Notes under the pieces: model-generated
What the model saw: the letters and a program-made list of their open reading frames with translations, nothing else
The model's database searches: none
Told to the model about the DNA's origin: nothing
Translations under genes and position numbers: made by a program
Shown: positions 1-11,470 of the stretch, piece by piece
How the letters are laid out: every line of letters begins with the position of its first letter
Position numbering within the stretch: the first letter of the stretch is position 1
Assembly: GCA_025618425.1 (NCBI GenBank)
Contig: CM046845.1
Span: 32,981,277-33,045,276, forward strand
Length of the DNA: 64,000 nt
From: Heliocidaris tuberculata
Lineage: Eukaryota; Echinodermata; Echinoidea; Camarodonta; Echinometridae
Reading direction: 5' to 3'

Positions 1-642
1 TTTTCCTTGAAGAATTTAATGAGAGCTTTTCTGCTTCTTTCCTCGTCGATGTACGATGAAAAGCCCAAGTGAATGGGATGTTGGCGTGGGCCTCGCTGAC
101 CTGAACTGGTGTTGGCATCTTCAACCCCGACGGCCTGTACGGCGTGCCCTCTGGCTGATAGGAGCCAGAGCCGAAATTGAAGTTGAAGTTAACAGACCAG
201 ACACAAACTTGGGGCAATTTTCTCTCTCTAAGCCTTCAGGTATGTTGTACAGGACGATATTATTCTGTCGCGAGCGATTTTCAAGATCATCAATTTTGTG
301 TTCAGCTTCAATGAGGGCCTTGGCGAGCTTGGCTATTTCATCTTTTATCAAACTCATATGAGTGAGATGACTGTCAAACCGTGCTTCCTGACGGGACTCA
401 AATACTACAAATAGGCTACAAACCAAGCAGGCGGAGTTGTATCATACTTCGGGATGGACGCCTCGCCGAGATATGCGGCCGGAACACTGCCTGCAGTTGC
501 GGTAGGATCAAGTTCAGCACATTTGTTTCTCTCACCCTCCATCATCTCAACTTCATCTATCAAAATTGCCTTTCAATTTCTTTTTTACCGGAGACTCACC
601 AGAATCAGGACAATCTCTACCTTTTCCTTGACCTTTCACCAT
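1..642 (-). pseudogene. LINE ORF1 remnant (5' part of a non-LTR retrotransposon)
   Basis: Read on the minus strand, an ORF1-type protein starts at an ATG at 642-640 (MVKGQGKGRD...) and runs off the left edge. It is broken by shifts near 555, 413 and 122; reading through them gives a continuous protein. The segment at 426-121 has a helical stretch followed by ENRSRQNNIVLYNIPEG, the hallmark of LINE ORF1 RNA-binding proteins. The last block (HLGFSSYIDEERSRKALI) continues that domain in another frame. Such proteins coat LINE RNA. The frameshifts show that this copy is dead. Family assignment beyond L1/CR1-like is not possible here. The ORF2 part would lie to the left of the window. Confidence 0.8.
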
Positions 643-2365
643 GGTTTCCTCAAATCAAACTCACTTCTGAACAAGTTTTAAACTGAATTTTATCATTGGC
701 CGGTCTAACGAGTTCTTATCTGGTCACTGCCATATTGACTCCTCAGTGTTCAACTTAGATTTGCAACTAGCACTCTGGTTCCATCTGTCATCTTTGTACA
801 GACTCTCGATTATTGTACCATTCTGGTAGTGCACCATTTTCACTTATACTTTACTGATCCCTGTGGGATACATTATAGAGGGGTGTGTATACTGTCCCTA
901 TATCTCCTCAATATTCTCTTCTTTCCCCCTTGTCCATCCAACCTACAGCACTTCCACCAGGATATTGCTGGAGCTCTGGGCTATTGGCCTGGGTAGTAGG
1001 ATATTTTCATGGCAGAGGAGTGTGTGCGATTATTATAGTTGCTATCAACAAAGAAGAACACATCCTCCTTGAAGGATACCAAAATACAGATGGCCATTAG
1101 TTTGGCCATTTGTATTTTGGTTGCTTGACAATGAGCTGTAATTCCGTAAAGTGATGTCTGTAATGTAACCTTCTGGTGCATTTATTACCCTTGGGGCCCT
1201 GTTTCTTTCCTTTAATCATTCCGCAATCCTTCTACTGTTAGACTGTTCACCTCATTCATGACATATGAGGGGGAAATTAAGAACATTCTTCTACTCCATG
1301 AGTGGTACGCTGACCAAACTCTGTCTTGAGGCTGTATTGCTTTCAGACTGGAAAGTTCCCTTAGGCTCTAGAGACAGTTCGTTATACATGCATCTTGGTT
1401 GTAACTATACGGACAGACAATCCATCATAGCATCAGCACCTCCACGTTTGATTTCTCTATCCATGACAATTAGGAATCTTTTTGTAATACTTTTAAGGAG
1501 ACCTCTGAAAAGATTTTCTCACAGTGATTTTGTATTTCTCTTTCAATAATTAGTACGTGTATGTATTGTATTGTAATGTGCATGTAGGGATCTCAGTACT
1601 TTAAAATCTTGATTGAACCTCTCCTCCAGTCAGTATTCAGACACATTTTCTTTGAATTTCATAAAAGTAGAAAGTACAGTACTTCTATGCTATATACCGT
1701 AGTATTTCATCATCTCTTTCCTGTAAGTTGCAGCCCAAAATATGTCCTTACTAATGTAGTAAGTTACTATGGGATAAAGCTTAGGAAACTTACTACATGT
1801 ATGTATGTATTTTTTCCTTTGTGTGTTCAAGTATGTTTTTTCACCTTATGCCGATATTTGTATTAGCCTTCATAACTGTAAGTATTATAATAATACCTCA
1901 GTATTCGATATATATGAATATGTTTTAGCCATTTTTGTGAAGCATATTCTTTTTTATTACAGTGTTATGATTCACTAAAGATTGTATAGAAGCGACTTTC
2001 TGTGACACATCTTATTCATTGGTACATCAATGTGTAATTTGCTTTTTTTTCTTAATGTTTTTATGAGCTCGCCCTGCCTGCAAACTGTCCTGTTTGAAAG
2101 AAAATATGTTAAGTATGATTTATGATACACACCTATAAATGTAGTCACTTATATTATTCTGCTCCTGTTATATAATATAGACCTATTTTTATTATACATG
2201 TAACTTTGACCTTTGTTAAGTGACTTCGATTGATTTAAGAGTGCATACTTTACAAAGTTCATGTTCAAGTGTCTTGTCCTATCTGAAGGGGAAACTCAGA
2301 TTTGTTTGGCTTTTCAGAATACAAGTTTTTCATAGAAAATGAGAGCGGTTGGTATCTAGAAATCT
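643..2365. other. No gene recognised; probable LINE 5' flank and AT-rich DNA
   Basis: No reading frame here has a recognisable domain, and no splice-linked exons were found. The part next to 642 may be the 5' UTR of the minus-strand LINE. The one structured item is a hairpin at 1079-1120. Confidence 0.5.
1079..1120. repeat. 18 bp inverted repeat (short hairpin)
   Basis: The arm 1079-1096 (CCAAAATACAGATGGCCA) pairs with 1103-1120 across a 6 base loop. The only non-Watson-Crick position would be a G-U pair in RNA. It stands alone in an otherwise unstructured region. Confidence 0.7.
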
Positions 2366-3400
2366 AGATGAGGGAGGCAGAAGGGAACGTAGAAAAGAGA
2401 GAGAGAAAGGAGAGAGAGAAAGAGAGAGGAGAGAGAGGAGAGAGAAAGAAAGGAGAGAGAAAGAGAAAGGAGAGAGAAAGAGAAAGGAGAGAGAGAGGAG
2501 AGAAAGTAAGGAGAGAAAGGAGTCAGAAAGAGAGAGAAAGGAGAGAGAGAGGAGAGAGAAAGAGAAAGGAGAGAGAGGAGAGAGAAAGAGAAAGGAGAGA
2601 AAGAGAAAGGAGAGAGAAAGAAAAAGGAGAGAGGAGAAAGAAAGAGAAAGGAGAAAGAGAAAGGAGAGAGGGAGGAGAAAGAAAGAGAAAGAGAAAGGAG
2701 AGAGAAAGAGAAAGGAGAGAGAGGAGAGAAAGTAAGGAGAGAGGAGAAAGAGAAAGGAGAGAGAAAGAGAAAGAAGAGAGGAAAGTTAGGAGAGAGAGGA
2801 GAAAGCAAGGAGAGAGAAAGAGAAAGGAGAGAGAAAGAGGAGAGAGAAAGAGAGAATGAGAAAGGAGAGAGGAGAGAGAAAGAGAAAGGAGAGAGAAAGA
2901 GAGAATGAGAAAGGAGAGAGAAAGAGAAAGGAGAGAGAGGAGAGAGAAAGAAAGAGAGAGGAGAGAAAGTAAGGAGAGAGAGAGGAGAGAGAGAAAGAGA
3001 AAGGAGAGGAGAGAGACAGAAGGAAGAGAGAGTGTGTGTATGTGTGTGAAAATGAGAGGGGAAACAGATATGAAAGAGGAGAGAGGAAGAGAGAGAGAAA
3101 ATATATGGATAGAAGGAGAGGAGTGTGTGTGTATGTGTGTTGTGTGTTAAAATGAGAGGGAAAGAGAGAAAAATATATGAAAGAGTAGAGAGGGAGACAG
3201 AGGGGAGAGAGAGAGAATATTGTGATAGGAGAGAGAGAAGGAGAGAAGAGAGAGAGGGGGAGTGTGTGTGTAAAAATGAGGGAGGAAATAGAGAAAAAGA
3301 TAGGAAAGAGGAGAGAGGAAGACAGAGGGGAGAGAGGGAGAGAGAGAAAATATAGGGAAAGAAGGAGAGAGAGAGGTTAAGGGAGAGAAAGAGAGAGTGG
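2366..3400. repeat. GA-rich purine tract, ~1 kb
   Basis: More than 1 kb of nearly pure purine on the plus strand, made of variants of GAGAGAAAG and AGAGGAGA, with short GTGTGTGT interruptions near 3040, 3125 and 3265. Long open frames here (Arg/Glu/Lys-rich on one strand, Ser/Leu/Pro-rich on the other) are artefacts of the repeat. Confidence 0.95.
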
Positions 3401-3541
3401 GATGAGGTGTTGGAGGAATTGTTTAGACAACTCTAGCAAAGACTCTTAATAGTATCAAGACAGATTACTCTCACCTACTTCCGTAGTACATTCGGCAGAC
3501 GTAAATTGCTGTGTTAAAATAGACTCGGAAAAATACGTTCG

Positions 3542-4852
3542 CCATAGGTATAACACGTGAAAAGATGTTTCATTTTTTCTTGATATTTCATATCTTACTC
3601 TATCTTTTTCAAGTCTGATTTTTGCATGAGAGAAAGGATGGATAGTTCAAAAAACATTTATTGAACCTTTATTATCAATAAATGCCACTATGAATCCCCG
3701 GGATCATGCCTGCTTTTTGACATAATCATCTGCCATATAGGGTTAACACGTGAAAACATAGATTTTAAGAATGATTATAGTTCTTCTTGTATTTCCTTGA
3801 ATTTCATGTAAATGTGGCTTACATGTAATTTGAGACTCTGAACAAGATTATTGATGGCTCAAAAAGTGGAAGGGACCCCACATAAATCCCCGGGAATATG
3901 CATGCTTTTGGCCTTCCAGCTCCCATAGGTTAACAGGCAAAAACAGGGATTTTTGAATGATTATAATTCCGCCAGAATTAAATTAAAATTTTTAAAAATG
4001 TGACTTAAATAAAATTTAAAGCTCTGAAAATGTATGATTAAGTCTCAACTAGTCGAACAGACCCCGCATAAATCCCAGGGAATATGCATGCTTTTGACCC
4101 CCCAAAAGTCTCGCCTGCCATAGGTTTACACGCGAAAACAAGGAATTTTAGGATGATTATAATTCCCATAGTATTTATTTGAAAATATAAAAACTGTGAT
4201 TTACATGTAATTTGAGGCTTTGAACAAGCTTACTGAAGGCTCAAAAAATTGAAAAGACCCCACATAAATCCCGGGGAATATGCATGCTTTTGACCAAAAA
4301 AGTCTCGCCTGCCATAGGTTTACACGCGAAAACAAGGAATATTGGGATGATTATAATTCCCATTGTTTTTATTTGAAAATATAAAATGAGTCCAGTAAAT
4401 GAGTCCAGTAAACCCCCCATAAATCCCCGGGAATATGCATGCTTTTGGCCTTCCAGCTCCCATAGGTTAACACATGAAAAGAGGGATTTTGAAATGACTT
4501 TAATTCCCCTAGCATTTATTTGAAATTATGAAAAATGTAATTTACATGAAATTTAAAGCTCTGAAAGTGTATAATTAAGGCTCAATGAGTCCAGTAAACC
4601 CCCCATAAATCCCCGGGAATATGCATGCTTGGCCTTCCAGCTCCCATAGGTTAACACATGAAAAGAGGGATTTTGAAATGACTTTAATTCCCCTAGTATT
4701 TATTTGAAATTATGAAAAATGTAATTTACATGAAATTTAAAGCTCTGAAAGTGTATAATTAAGGCTCGATGAGTCGTTTAAACCCCCCATAAATCCCCGG
4801 GAATATGCATGCTTTTGACCAAAAAAAATAATTTGTCATATAACACGTGAAA
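3542..4852 (+). repeat. Tandem satellite, period about 185 bp
   Basis: The phrase AAATCCCCGGGAATATGCAT recurs in variant form, with its AATCC core at 3693, 3885, 4071, 4267, 4422, 4608 and 4792 (steps of 192, 186, 196, 155, 186 and 184). Each unit also carries CCCATAGGTTAACACRTGAAAA and AATTTAAAGCTCTGAAA. The last two units are nearly identical while the first ones are diverged, so the array grew recently at its right end. One unit near 4380 has an internal deletion. Confidence 0.92.
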
Positions 4853-5432
4853 CCGTTTGTTGTTATTTTTTGTTTTTTTTGTTATTGATGACGTATGTGG
4901 GCGTGTAGTATCGATCACGTGAGATCACGGCATCAAATGAGATCGTGCGCTAGCAGACGACCATGTAGCAGACGTATGTCCGCCCGCCCAGGGGCCCAGC
5001 CTAGCCGGTATTAGAAGAAACTCTCACTAAATTCCAGTTCACTATTATATTTCTAATGTACCAGAGGCAAAATTCAATGTATTAAATTCATAAATTCATA
5101 TATTCAATGTTCTACCACCGAATTACGCTTAGCTAAAATGACTGATGTGAGATCATGCAATCAGCATGAAATAGCTGAGCTGAATAGCGACCGACAAGGT
5201 GTCTAGCTCTAGCTAGGCTAGGTCTACCCATCTGCGATCCCGATCGAGGTGGTGACGTTGCCGATGGAACTCTGTCAGTTTGCCAAAGGTGTTCTCCTCA
5301 AACTTCGCTCCTCAAAGTTTTTTACTTGCTGATCGTCGTTTACTTTGGCTTCAGCCAACGAGACCGACAATGTAGTGGGAGGGGGCTTCTGAATCCTATT
5401 ATGGATATGAGTCTGACACTGACAGTTCATGA
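4853..5432. other. No gene recognised
   Basis: Unique-looking sequence with a locally GC-rich patch near 4980. No domain-bearing frame or repeat boundary was identified. Confidence 0.5.
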
Positions 5433-5793
5433 CAGGGGCGAATGCAGGATGTAGTAAAAAAAAAAAAAAGGGGGGGCACAAATGCAGGGCTGTCAACTTT
5501 TTGGAAGTGCTAGAAGGGAGATTCATATTTTTTTCTTCTCACCATTCCTCCCAAAGTTGCTCCGTGGGGGGGGGGGGGGGGGGGGGGGAAGAGAATTTTT
5601 TTCGCCAGTCCTCGAAAAGTTGCTCAGTGGGGGGGGGGGGGGGGAGGGGTGAAAAGATTTTTTTTTCTTCTCGCCGGCCCTCCAAAACAATAAAAAAAAA
5701 AAGGGCCCGGGGACAATGATGTATGACTTTCTTTAAAAAAGAGGAGGGGGCATTGGCTGGGATTGCGCCCCCCCCCCCCTAAATCCGCCACTC
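5433..5793 (-). mobile_element. hAT-like MITE with G-runs
   Basis: The left end reads CAGGGGCGAATGCAGG and the right end is the inverse complement of GAGTGGCGGATTTAGG. The flanking octamers GTTCATGA and GTCCATGC match at 6 of 8 positions. The interior has poly-G runs and phrases shared with the copies at 46194 and 49146. A CAG-type terminus with an 8 bp target duplication is the hAT signature. Confidence 0.65.
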
Positions 5794-5985
5794 GTCCATG
5801 CCCGGACTGTCACGTCAGTCTTGCGGGGTGGGCTTTTTTACAAGTTTTCTCTGAGGGTTAATAGACCAACATTGTTAGCCTCGTAGGCTCCCAAACTAAT
5901 GGTGCTCGATCCGGTTTTATTTACATTTTAGGCCGAGTCCGTGTATACCTGTAGTTTGTAGTTCAAAAGAATGTAATTCCTATTC

Positions 5986-6140
5986 AAGGGGCGGATCCAG
6001 GATTTTGTAGAGGGGGCACAGAGCCGAAAAGTACACAATTAAAGAGGCAATTTTTTTATTGTGTACTTAAGGTATGCCAGTTAATTGGGTTCCAAAAAGG
6101 GGGCGCGGTCGATTCGCCCCCCCCCCTGGATCCGCGCCTG
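5986..6140. mobile_element. Short MITE with GGCGGATCCAGG ends
   Basis: The left end GGGGCGGATCCAGG faces an inverted CCTGGATCCGCGCC. CTATTC occurs directly outside both ends (5980-5985 and 6141-6146), a possible part of a target duplication. The element has no coding capacity. Confidence 0.6.
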
Positions 6141-6344
6141 CTATTCTGTCATGGATGTGAAGAATGGGATTGCATGGTGTTGGTGGTCGATCTCATTAAA
6201 TTGAACGATTGAAGGAAAAAAAAACCAATAACAGATCATTATTTTTGTCCTCATTTCTATTGGAGTCATTTTTATAGATCGGTTGTAAGAGAGAATAAGA
6301 GAATAAGAGATTATTAGAAAATGAAACCTGTGAGAGGGGGAGGG

Positions 6345-6347
6345 AAG

Positions 6348-6393
<46 letters not shown>

Positions 6394-6395
6394 CA
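6345..6395. repeat. (GA)n microsatellite
   Basis: About 25 near-perfect AG dinucleotides within a purine-rich stretch. Confidence 0.95.
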
Positions 6396-6604
6396 AAGGG
6401 GGCTGGGGCAAAAGGAATGGGATATTCCTACAAAGACAGAATAGGACTGGTAATAAATACTAGTAAATTTATATCATCAGCTGCTATTGTTGGTTACTAG
6501 TTAATTTAAATCAAAATAGCCCTATACTGTTTTCTTCGCCTGTTGTCTCAAACTGCTACAGCAGAATATTACAAATAACTTACTGTAAGTTATTTATATT
6601 TGTG

Positions 6605-6842
6605 GAGTATCCAGGAATGCAGGGGAGGGGGGGGGGGGCTCACACCTGACGAACAAAAAATCATCAGATGCTGTCTATTCTGAATTTTCAGACAAGCAAG
6701 GAAAAAAAAGTCACATTTTCCATGTTCCTTCTATGCCGGGGGGGGGGGGCACACAATTCCTTTCATTCGATGTGTAACTATAAGATATGTCAGATTTGGT
6801 TTTGGCTGGCACGTAGGGCACGTGCGTCCCTGGATACGCCAC
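6605..6842. mobile_element. Decayed hAT-like MITE
   Basis: Bounded by GTATCCAGG on the left and the inverse complement of GGTGGCGTATCCAGG on the right, with interior G-runs and ATTTTCAGACAAGCAAGG, a phrase shared with the copies at 19260, 46194 and 49146. No clean target duplication. Confidence 0.5.
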
Positions 6843-8329
6843 CAATAAAAATAAGAGAATCTTGGATAAGCCACTCTTAATTAATCTTTGTATTTAAGGA
6901 TTTGCTCGCACGCAGTCTCATTTTAATAAAGCCTTTTCTGTCTTGACTTTTAACATAAGGCCATAGATTTACATTATACGTCTATAATCCCTAAAATTTA
7001 CATAAATCATGATATCAAATGAAATATTCTGATTTAGAAAAATAAAGATAGCATTTTATTTATTTATTTTTATTTTTTATTTTTACTTTTCTCGACATTC
7101 CCGTGAGATATCGCGGTGTTTGCTCATATAGAGCTTAATATCAGGGAACATGTTTGGACCACCCCCCCCCCCCTCCCAATCACATAAATATTAATAGAAA
7201 TTTCACAGCAAATAACTTTAACAAAAATACAAACATCCCTCCTAGCTCCCCCTCCCAACTCTCTCCCTCTCCTCCATGGTGCAGTTAGAGTATGTTGATT
7301 CCTATCTGTTTTGGGACATAAGTTTGTATTTGAAGGGACAATATCAAGATTATGCCCTTTACGGCTTTACCAAAAGCGATGTACAGAAAAGGAAGAAAAG
7401 ATAAAGGAAATAAAAAATACAAACATCTTGATAAAGACTATAACCTTCCCTCTCGGCCGATCGACATGTACCACAATATATACGCGTGCTTTATTTCGGG
7501 ACTGAGCACTCTTCGTATTTAAACTCTTTGACTCTAGGTAGTCAATCAATTGCAAGTACAGTGGAGAATGGCGGACAGATGAAGAGGGGTGACAGGGGTT
7601 CAAGAATGAGAGATGGGACGAAGGGTAAAAAGAAGATAAATACCAGTATAAGAGAGAGTGATGTGGATAAAATGAAGGAGAGCAGACAAGGAGAGGAACG
7701 TTTTTAAAAAATCAAGAAACAAAAAACTGAGATTTTGAAAGAAATTGTAGAAGAGGAGTATGATGCAAGATAATACACGGTGCGAAATGCCGGCGGGAAT
7801 CGTGATTCGGCTGCGCAAGGGGTTTCCCCTTTGGATTCCAAAACGTCATTGAAGAATGAACAATGGCAGAACGGGGTTTGTTTGCTGTAACGCTGAACTG
7901 GTTTTAACCTTTGTATCTGCATTACACATAACAATGCCCACCAAAATATCTATTTGAATCAGGCAAACATATGACACAAATGCATTCGTTTGAACAAATA
8001 CCATAAATTTCATCAATAATAATCTGATTAATGAAGAGAAAATGTATGACAGGCACTGATCCTTAAACAAATGAAGGATTGTCGATACAAGCTGTATTAG
8101 TCCATTTGACAGTCCTAATTAGCATGTATTAAGTCTAGAAAGATTCTTTCCGTTGAAGTTTTTTGTTGATTTGTGATTCCATGTGGTATCCGAACATTTC
8201 CAGATTTGTTGCCGAAAAATCAACTCTGGACAATTTGCATAACTTTCATAAAAATTGAATTATGTCCGATAATAATGTACATACATGTGATCAAGAAGGT
8301 ACTAGGCAAGCTTGCCTAGTACATCATTG
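6843..8329. other. No gene recognised; one perfect palindrome
   Basis: AT-rich sequence with small open frames that show no domain or plausible splice partners. A perfect 24 bp palindrome lies at 8299-8322 (half-site GTACTAGGCAAG). Confidence 0.5.
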
Positions 8330-8760
8330 GTATGGTACCTCTATTTAGGGGTTTTGCGGCAGGGGTATAGAATCCATTTCAATGTTGGTTTTTTTCAATG
8401 AGGTATCACGTAAATAGACCTGTTCACAAAGTTATTCAAATTTATGGATGTTTCTTTCCTGGGGACCTAGTAACCAGGTATTCCATTAATCTGTTATTAA
8501 TGAATGAACTACAATACTTGGAATCCAGTGTGCATACATTACTTGTTGCTATGTCTGACAAGCCTCTGACAAACTTTCAGGTTGTCAAGAACAACCTTTA
8601 TTTTAAAAGTATGCATAAAATTTGAATATATTTGTGAACAGGTCTATTCCATGTAAATAGGCTCTACCAACTTAATTATGCTTTAACAACTAAAATGCAT
8701 AAAAGTATACGCCTACAACTGTAAGTAAAGGGGTTTAGAGTGTCTATCTTCATGTTTCTT
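8330..8760 (+). repeat. Interspersed foldback repeat, split by a MITE
   Basis: Sequences 8337-8414 and 8647-8720 together match the repeat family at 21283-21400 and 23680-23745, including ACCTCT...GGTTTTG, CACGTAAA, CATGTAAATA and CAACTTAATTATGCTT. The two halves are separated by the TA-flanked MITE at 8417-8644. Confidence 0.75.
8415..8646. mobile_element. TA-flanked MITE, 228 bp
   Basis: The terminal inverted repeat GACCTGTTCACAAA begins at 8417 and its complement ends at 8644; imperfect pairing extends to about 35 bp per side. Both ends are flanked by TA, the target of Tc1/mariner-type transposases. The surrounding sequence is an interrupted copy of another repeat, which confirms the boundaries. 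No transposase is encoded. Confidence 0.85.
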
Positions 8761-8962
8761 TTTTCTTTTTCTTTAATTATTATTTTTTTAATTTCCTGTC
8801 AGTTTCAGCCACAAAAGGTTAATGGGGAATGAACATAATTATGAAAATTTGTGTTGAAAAGGAGCAGAAAATTAGGGGAGAAAAGTGAAAAATTTAGAAA
8901 ACTGAAAAAGAATTTAGAAAGTAAAGGATTTATAAAAACTGAGATTACTGACGATATGGAGA

Positions 8963-9093
8963 ATCTTCTTCTTCTTCTTCTTCTTCTTCTTCTTCTTCTT
9001 CTTCTTCTTCTTCTTCTTCTTCTTCTTCTTCTTCTTCTTCTTCTTCTTCTTCTTCTTCTTCTTCTTCATCTTCTTCTTCTTCTTCTTCTTCTT

Positions 9094-9124
<31 letters not shown>

Positions 9125-9200
9125 TTATTATTATTATTATTATTATCATTATTATTATTGTTGTTGTTGTTGTTATTATTGTTATTACTATTATCATTAT

Positions 9201-9232
<32 letters not shown>

Positions 9233-9234
9233 TC

Positions 9235-9265
<31 letters not shown>

Positions 9266-9290
9266 ATTATTATTATCATTTTTATTAAAA
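8963..9290 (+). repeat. Compound (CTT)n / (ATT)n / (GTA)n microsatellite
   Basis: About 53 CTT triplets to 9122, then ATT, GTT and AGT triplet blocks to 9290. It creates open frames of poly-Leu and poly-Lys that are not genes. Confidence 0.97.
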
Positions 9291-9871
9291 ATTTCATGAT
9301 GATGATGATATATGCTTACAGATTAGAATGTTAGAGAATGGAATGATAGAGAATGAAAAGTTGCAAAGAAAAGGAAGGAAGAGATGAGAATATGGAGTGG
9401 GAAATACAAACATAATAACCAGCATCCGGTGTCATACTTTCTCCATTTCCTTCTTCTATTCCATAATATATGCCTGTGAAGTAATTTCTTTCCTGTCTCT
9501 CATAATCGCTCAGAGATACTTGAAACTAACCAAACCCACTTTAAATCATATTTCTATACTGCACTGGAAATAATTTCGATTTAAATCGATTGAATTCTTT
9601 TATCAAGATAAGCACTTCATAAAAGGATTATTATTGAGCGAAACCCCTGACACGCAACAAAGCGAATGAATGAGATAATTATAGATGATAATTAAGATAA
9701 TTTTTTTAAGTTCGCCAGACACCTGTTGACATTTTCTCAATCAGATTCTAGTCATTCTGACTAGGATTCTGTTCATTTTTACTAGGATTCTATTTATTTT
9801 GACTCGGATACTGTTCACTTCAAACCCGAAGCTGGTAGTTTTGACTAAAATAGTGCAGGTGCCCTTGGGAA
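9291..9871. other. No gene recognised
   Basis: AT-rich sequence. A short degenerate tandem of a phrase like GACTAGGATTCTGTTCATTTT lies at about 9740-9825. No coding evidence. Confidence 0.5.
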
Positions 9872-10352
9872 TACACTGTAAAAAAAAATTGCCGTTTTTC
9901 ACGGGAAATTTCCTGGCAGTCAGGATGCCGGGATGCCCTTTTTTCAAAAGTACATAGACCGCGGTTTAAGTTAAACCGGTGTTCAGAATACGAGCGATTG
10001 TGTTTTCCTCACAGACTTGGGTTGTAGAAACAAGGAAACTGTTAGCATATAGTCATATTTTTGTTAAATAGTAGAAACTTTAATTTCTAACAGGAAAATC
10101 GATTTAAATCAAAACAGAACCATGGAAACGATTTGTAATTTATCAGGGTGACTTGTTAAAATATGGGAAAATGGTTTTTTAACAGTGTTTTATGTCGGGC
10201 GATTGTAAATGTATATGTATATTGATTTCCGGTAAACCAACAAAATTGCTGTTGTTTTACGGGAAAAAGACTGTAAAATTAAAATAACAGCAATAACTTG
10301 TAATTTCAAGGGCCAGAAAACCTGTAGTTTTACAGTTATTTTTTACAGTGTA
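9872..10352. mobile_element. TA-flanked MITE with CACTGTAAAAAA ends
   Basis: A perfect 12 bp terminal inverted repeat (CACTGTAAAAAA at 9874, complement ending at 10350) is flanked by TA on both sides. The interior contains AAGTTAAACCGGTGTTCAGAATACG, split here as AAGTTAAACCGG and GTTCAGAATACG, which recurs inverted at about 45073-45110. The size of ~480 bp and absence of a protein fit a non-autonomous mariner-type element. Confidence 0.8.
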
Positions 10353-10425
10353 GTAAATGTTATTGTAGTCATATTTGACTGTAGAGTGTAGTGGTGATGA
10401 TAATAATGGTGATAATAGTGGTGGT

Positions 10426-10527
10426 GAAGAAGAAGAAGAAGAAGAAGAAGAAGAAGAAGAAGAAGAAGAAGAAGAAGAAGAAGAAGAAGAAGAAGAAGAA
10501 GAAGAAGAAGAAGAAGAAGAAGAAGAA

Positions 10528-10574
<47 letters not shown>

Positions 10575-10630
10575 AGAAGAAGAAGAAGAAGAAGAAGAAG
10601 AAGAAGAAGAAGAAGAAGAAGAAGAAGAAG
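10426..10630 (+). repeat. (GAA)n microsatellite, ~205 bp
   Basis: About 68 GAA triplets with one GAG variant near 10550. It is a pure purine/pyrimidine tract. Reading frames across it (poly-Glu, poly-Lys, poly-Ser) are artefacts. Confidence 0.98.
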
Positions 10631-11280
10631 ATTGTTTTAGTGGTGGTTGTAATTGTACATGTTGTAAGTACGCGTTGTGGTTGTGGTGGTGAGTCTGGTG
10701 ACAGCTGCCCAAATTATTTTCAAAGTTCTCTAGGGGCTGCAACCGCCAGCCCCCTCCTACTCCCACCTCGTACGTCTATGCATGGCATTAATCATTGCAC
10801 TAAAGAGATATTAAACAATGCATTCAATATTATCTAATATTAAGAACAAAAATATAATCCTTTACATTGTTTTTTTTTTCTAAATGTTTTACAGATAGTC
10901 TTGGTTTCGTTTATTGCACACCTGTATAAGAATGAAACTCATGAATTTACCCTCCACACAAAAAAAGATTGTTCTGTTGACTTTTGTTTGCATGACAAGA
11001 CAAATATTGTGATGTTCAGGCATTGTTAAGATGCCCGATAGAGCTTATCGAGACATTATGATTACTCACAGGACCATGGATTCACATTGAGCCTACTTCT
11101 ACCCCATAGTATGTATGTCTCTCCCTTTTTCTGCCTTTCTCCTTTCTCCCCCTCTCTCTTTCTTTTTGCTGTCTATTGCAGGCCCTTCCACTTGCAAACT
11201 ATTTGTACGTCGAAGTATATCGAAACCTTTTTGTATTTATTGCATGTTTGCTGAAAGTGAAATAAACTGAAGAGAACTGA
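10631..11280. other. No gene recognised
   Basis: AT-rich sequence with only very short open frames. Nothing identifiable. Confidence 0.5.
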
Positions 11281-11470
11281 ATTGGAGATAAAGCAGAGAA
11301 AGAGAGAGAAAAGAGAGAGAGGAGGAGAGATAGAAGTGAGAGAGGAGAGGAGAGAGAGAGCAAGAGAGAGAGAAAAAGAAGAGGGGAGAAAGAAAGAAAG
11401 AAAAGAGAGAGAGAGAGAGAGAAGAGAAAGAGGTGCGATAAGAGAAGAAAGAGAGTGAGAGAGAGCGAGG
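11281..11470. repeat. GA-rich simple repeat
   Basis: Purine-rich low-complexity tract of GAGAGA/AAGAAAGA variants, similar to the tract at 2366 but shorter. Confidence 0.93.

Noticed and set aside
2349..2859. Long overlapping frames rich in Arg/Glu/Lys or Ser/Phe/Leu
   Set aside because: They follow the GA repeat on all frames and have no start context, splice partners or domain.
8851..9297. Poly-Leu/Ile and poly-Lys/Asn frames
   Set aside because: Direct translation of CTT and ATT microsatellites.
10257..10837. Poly-Glu, poly-Lys and poly-Ser frames
   Set aside because: Direct translation of the GAA tract at 10426-10630.
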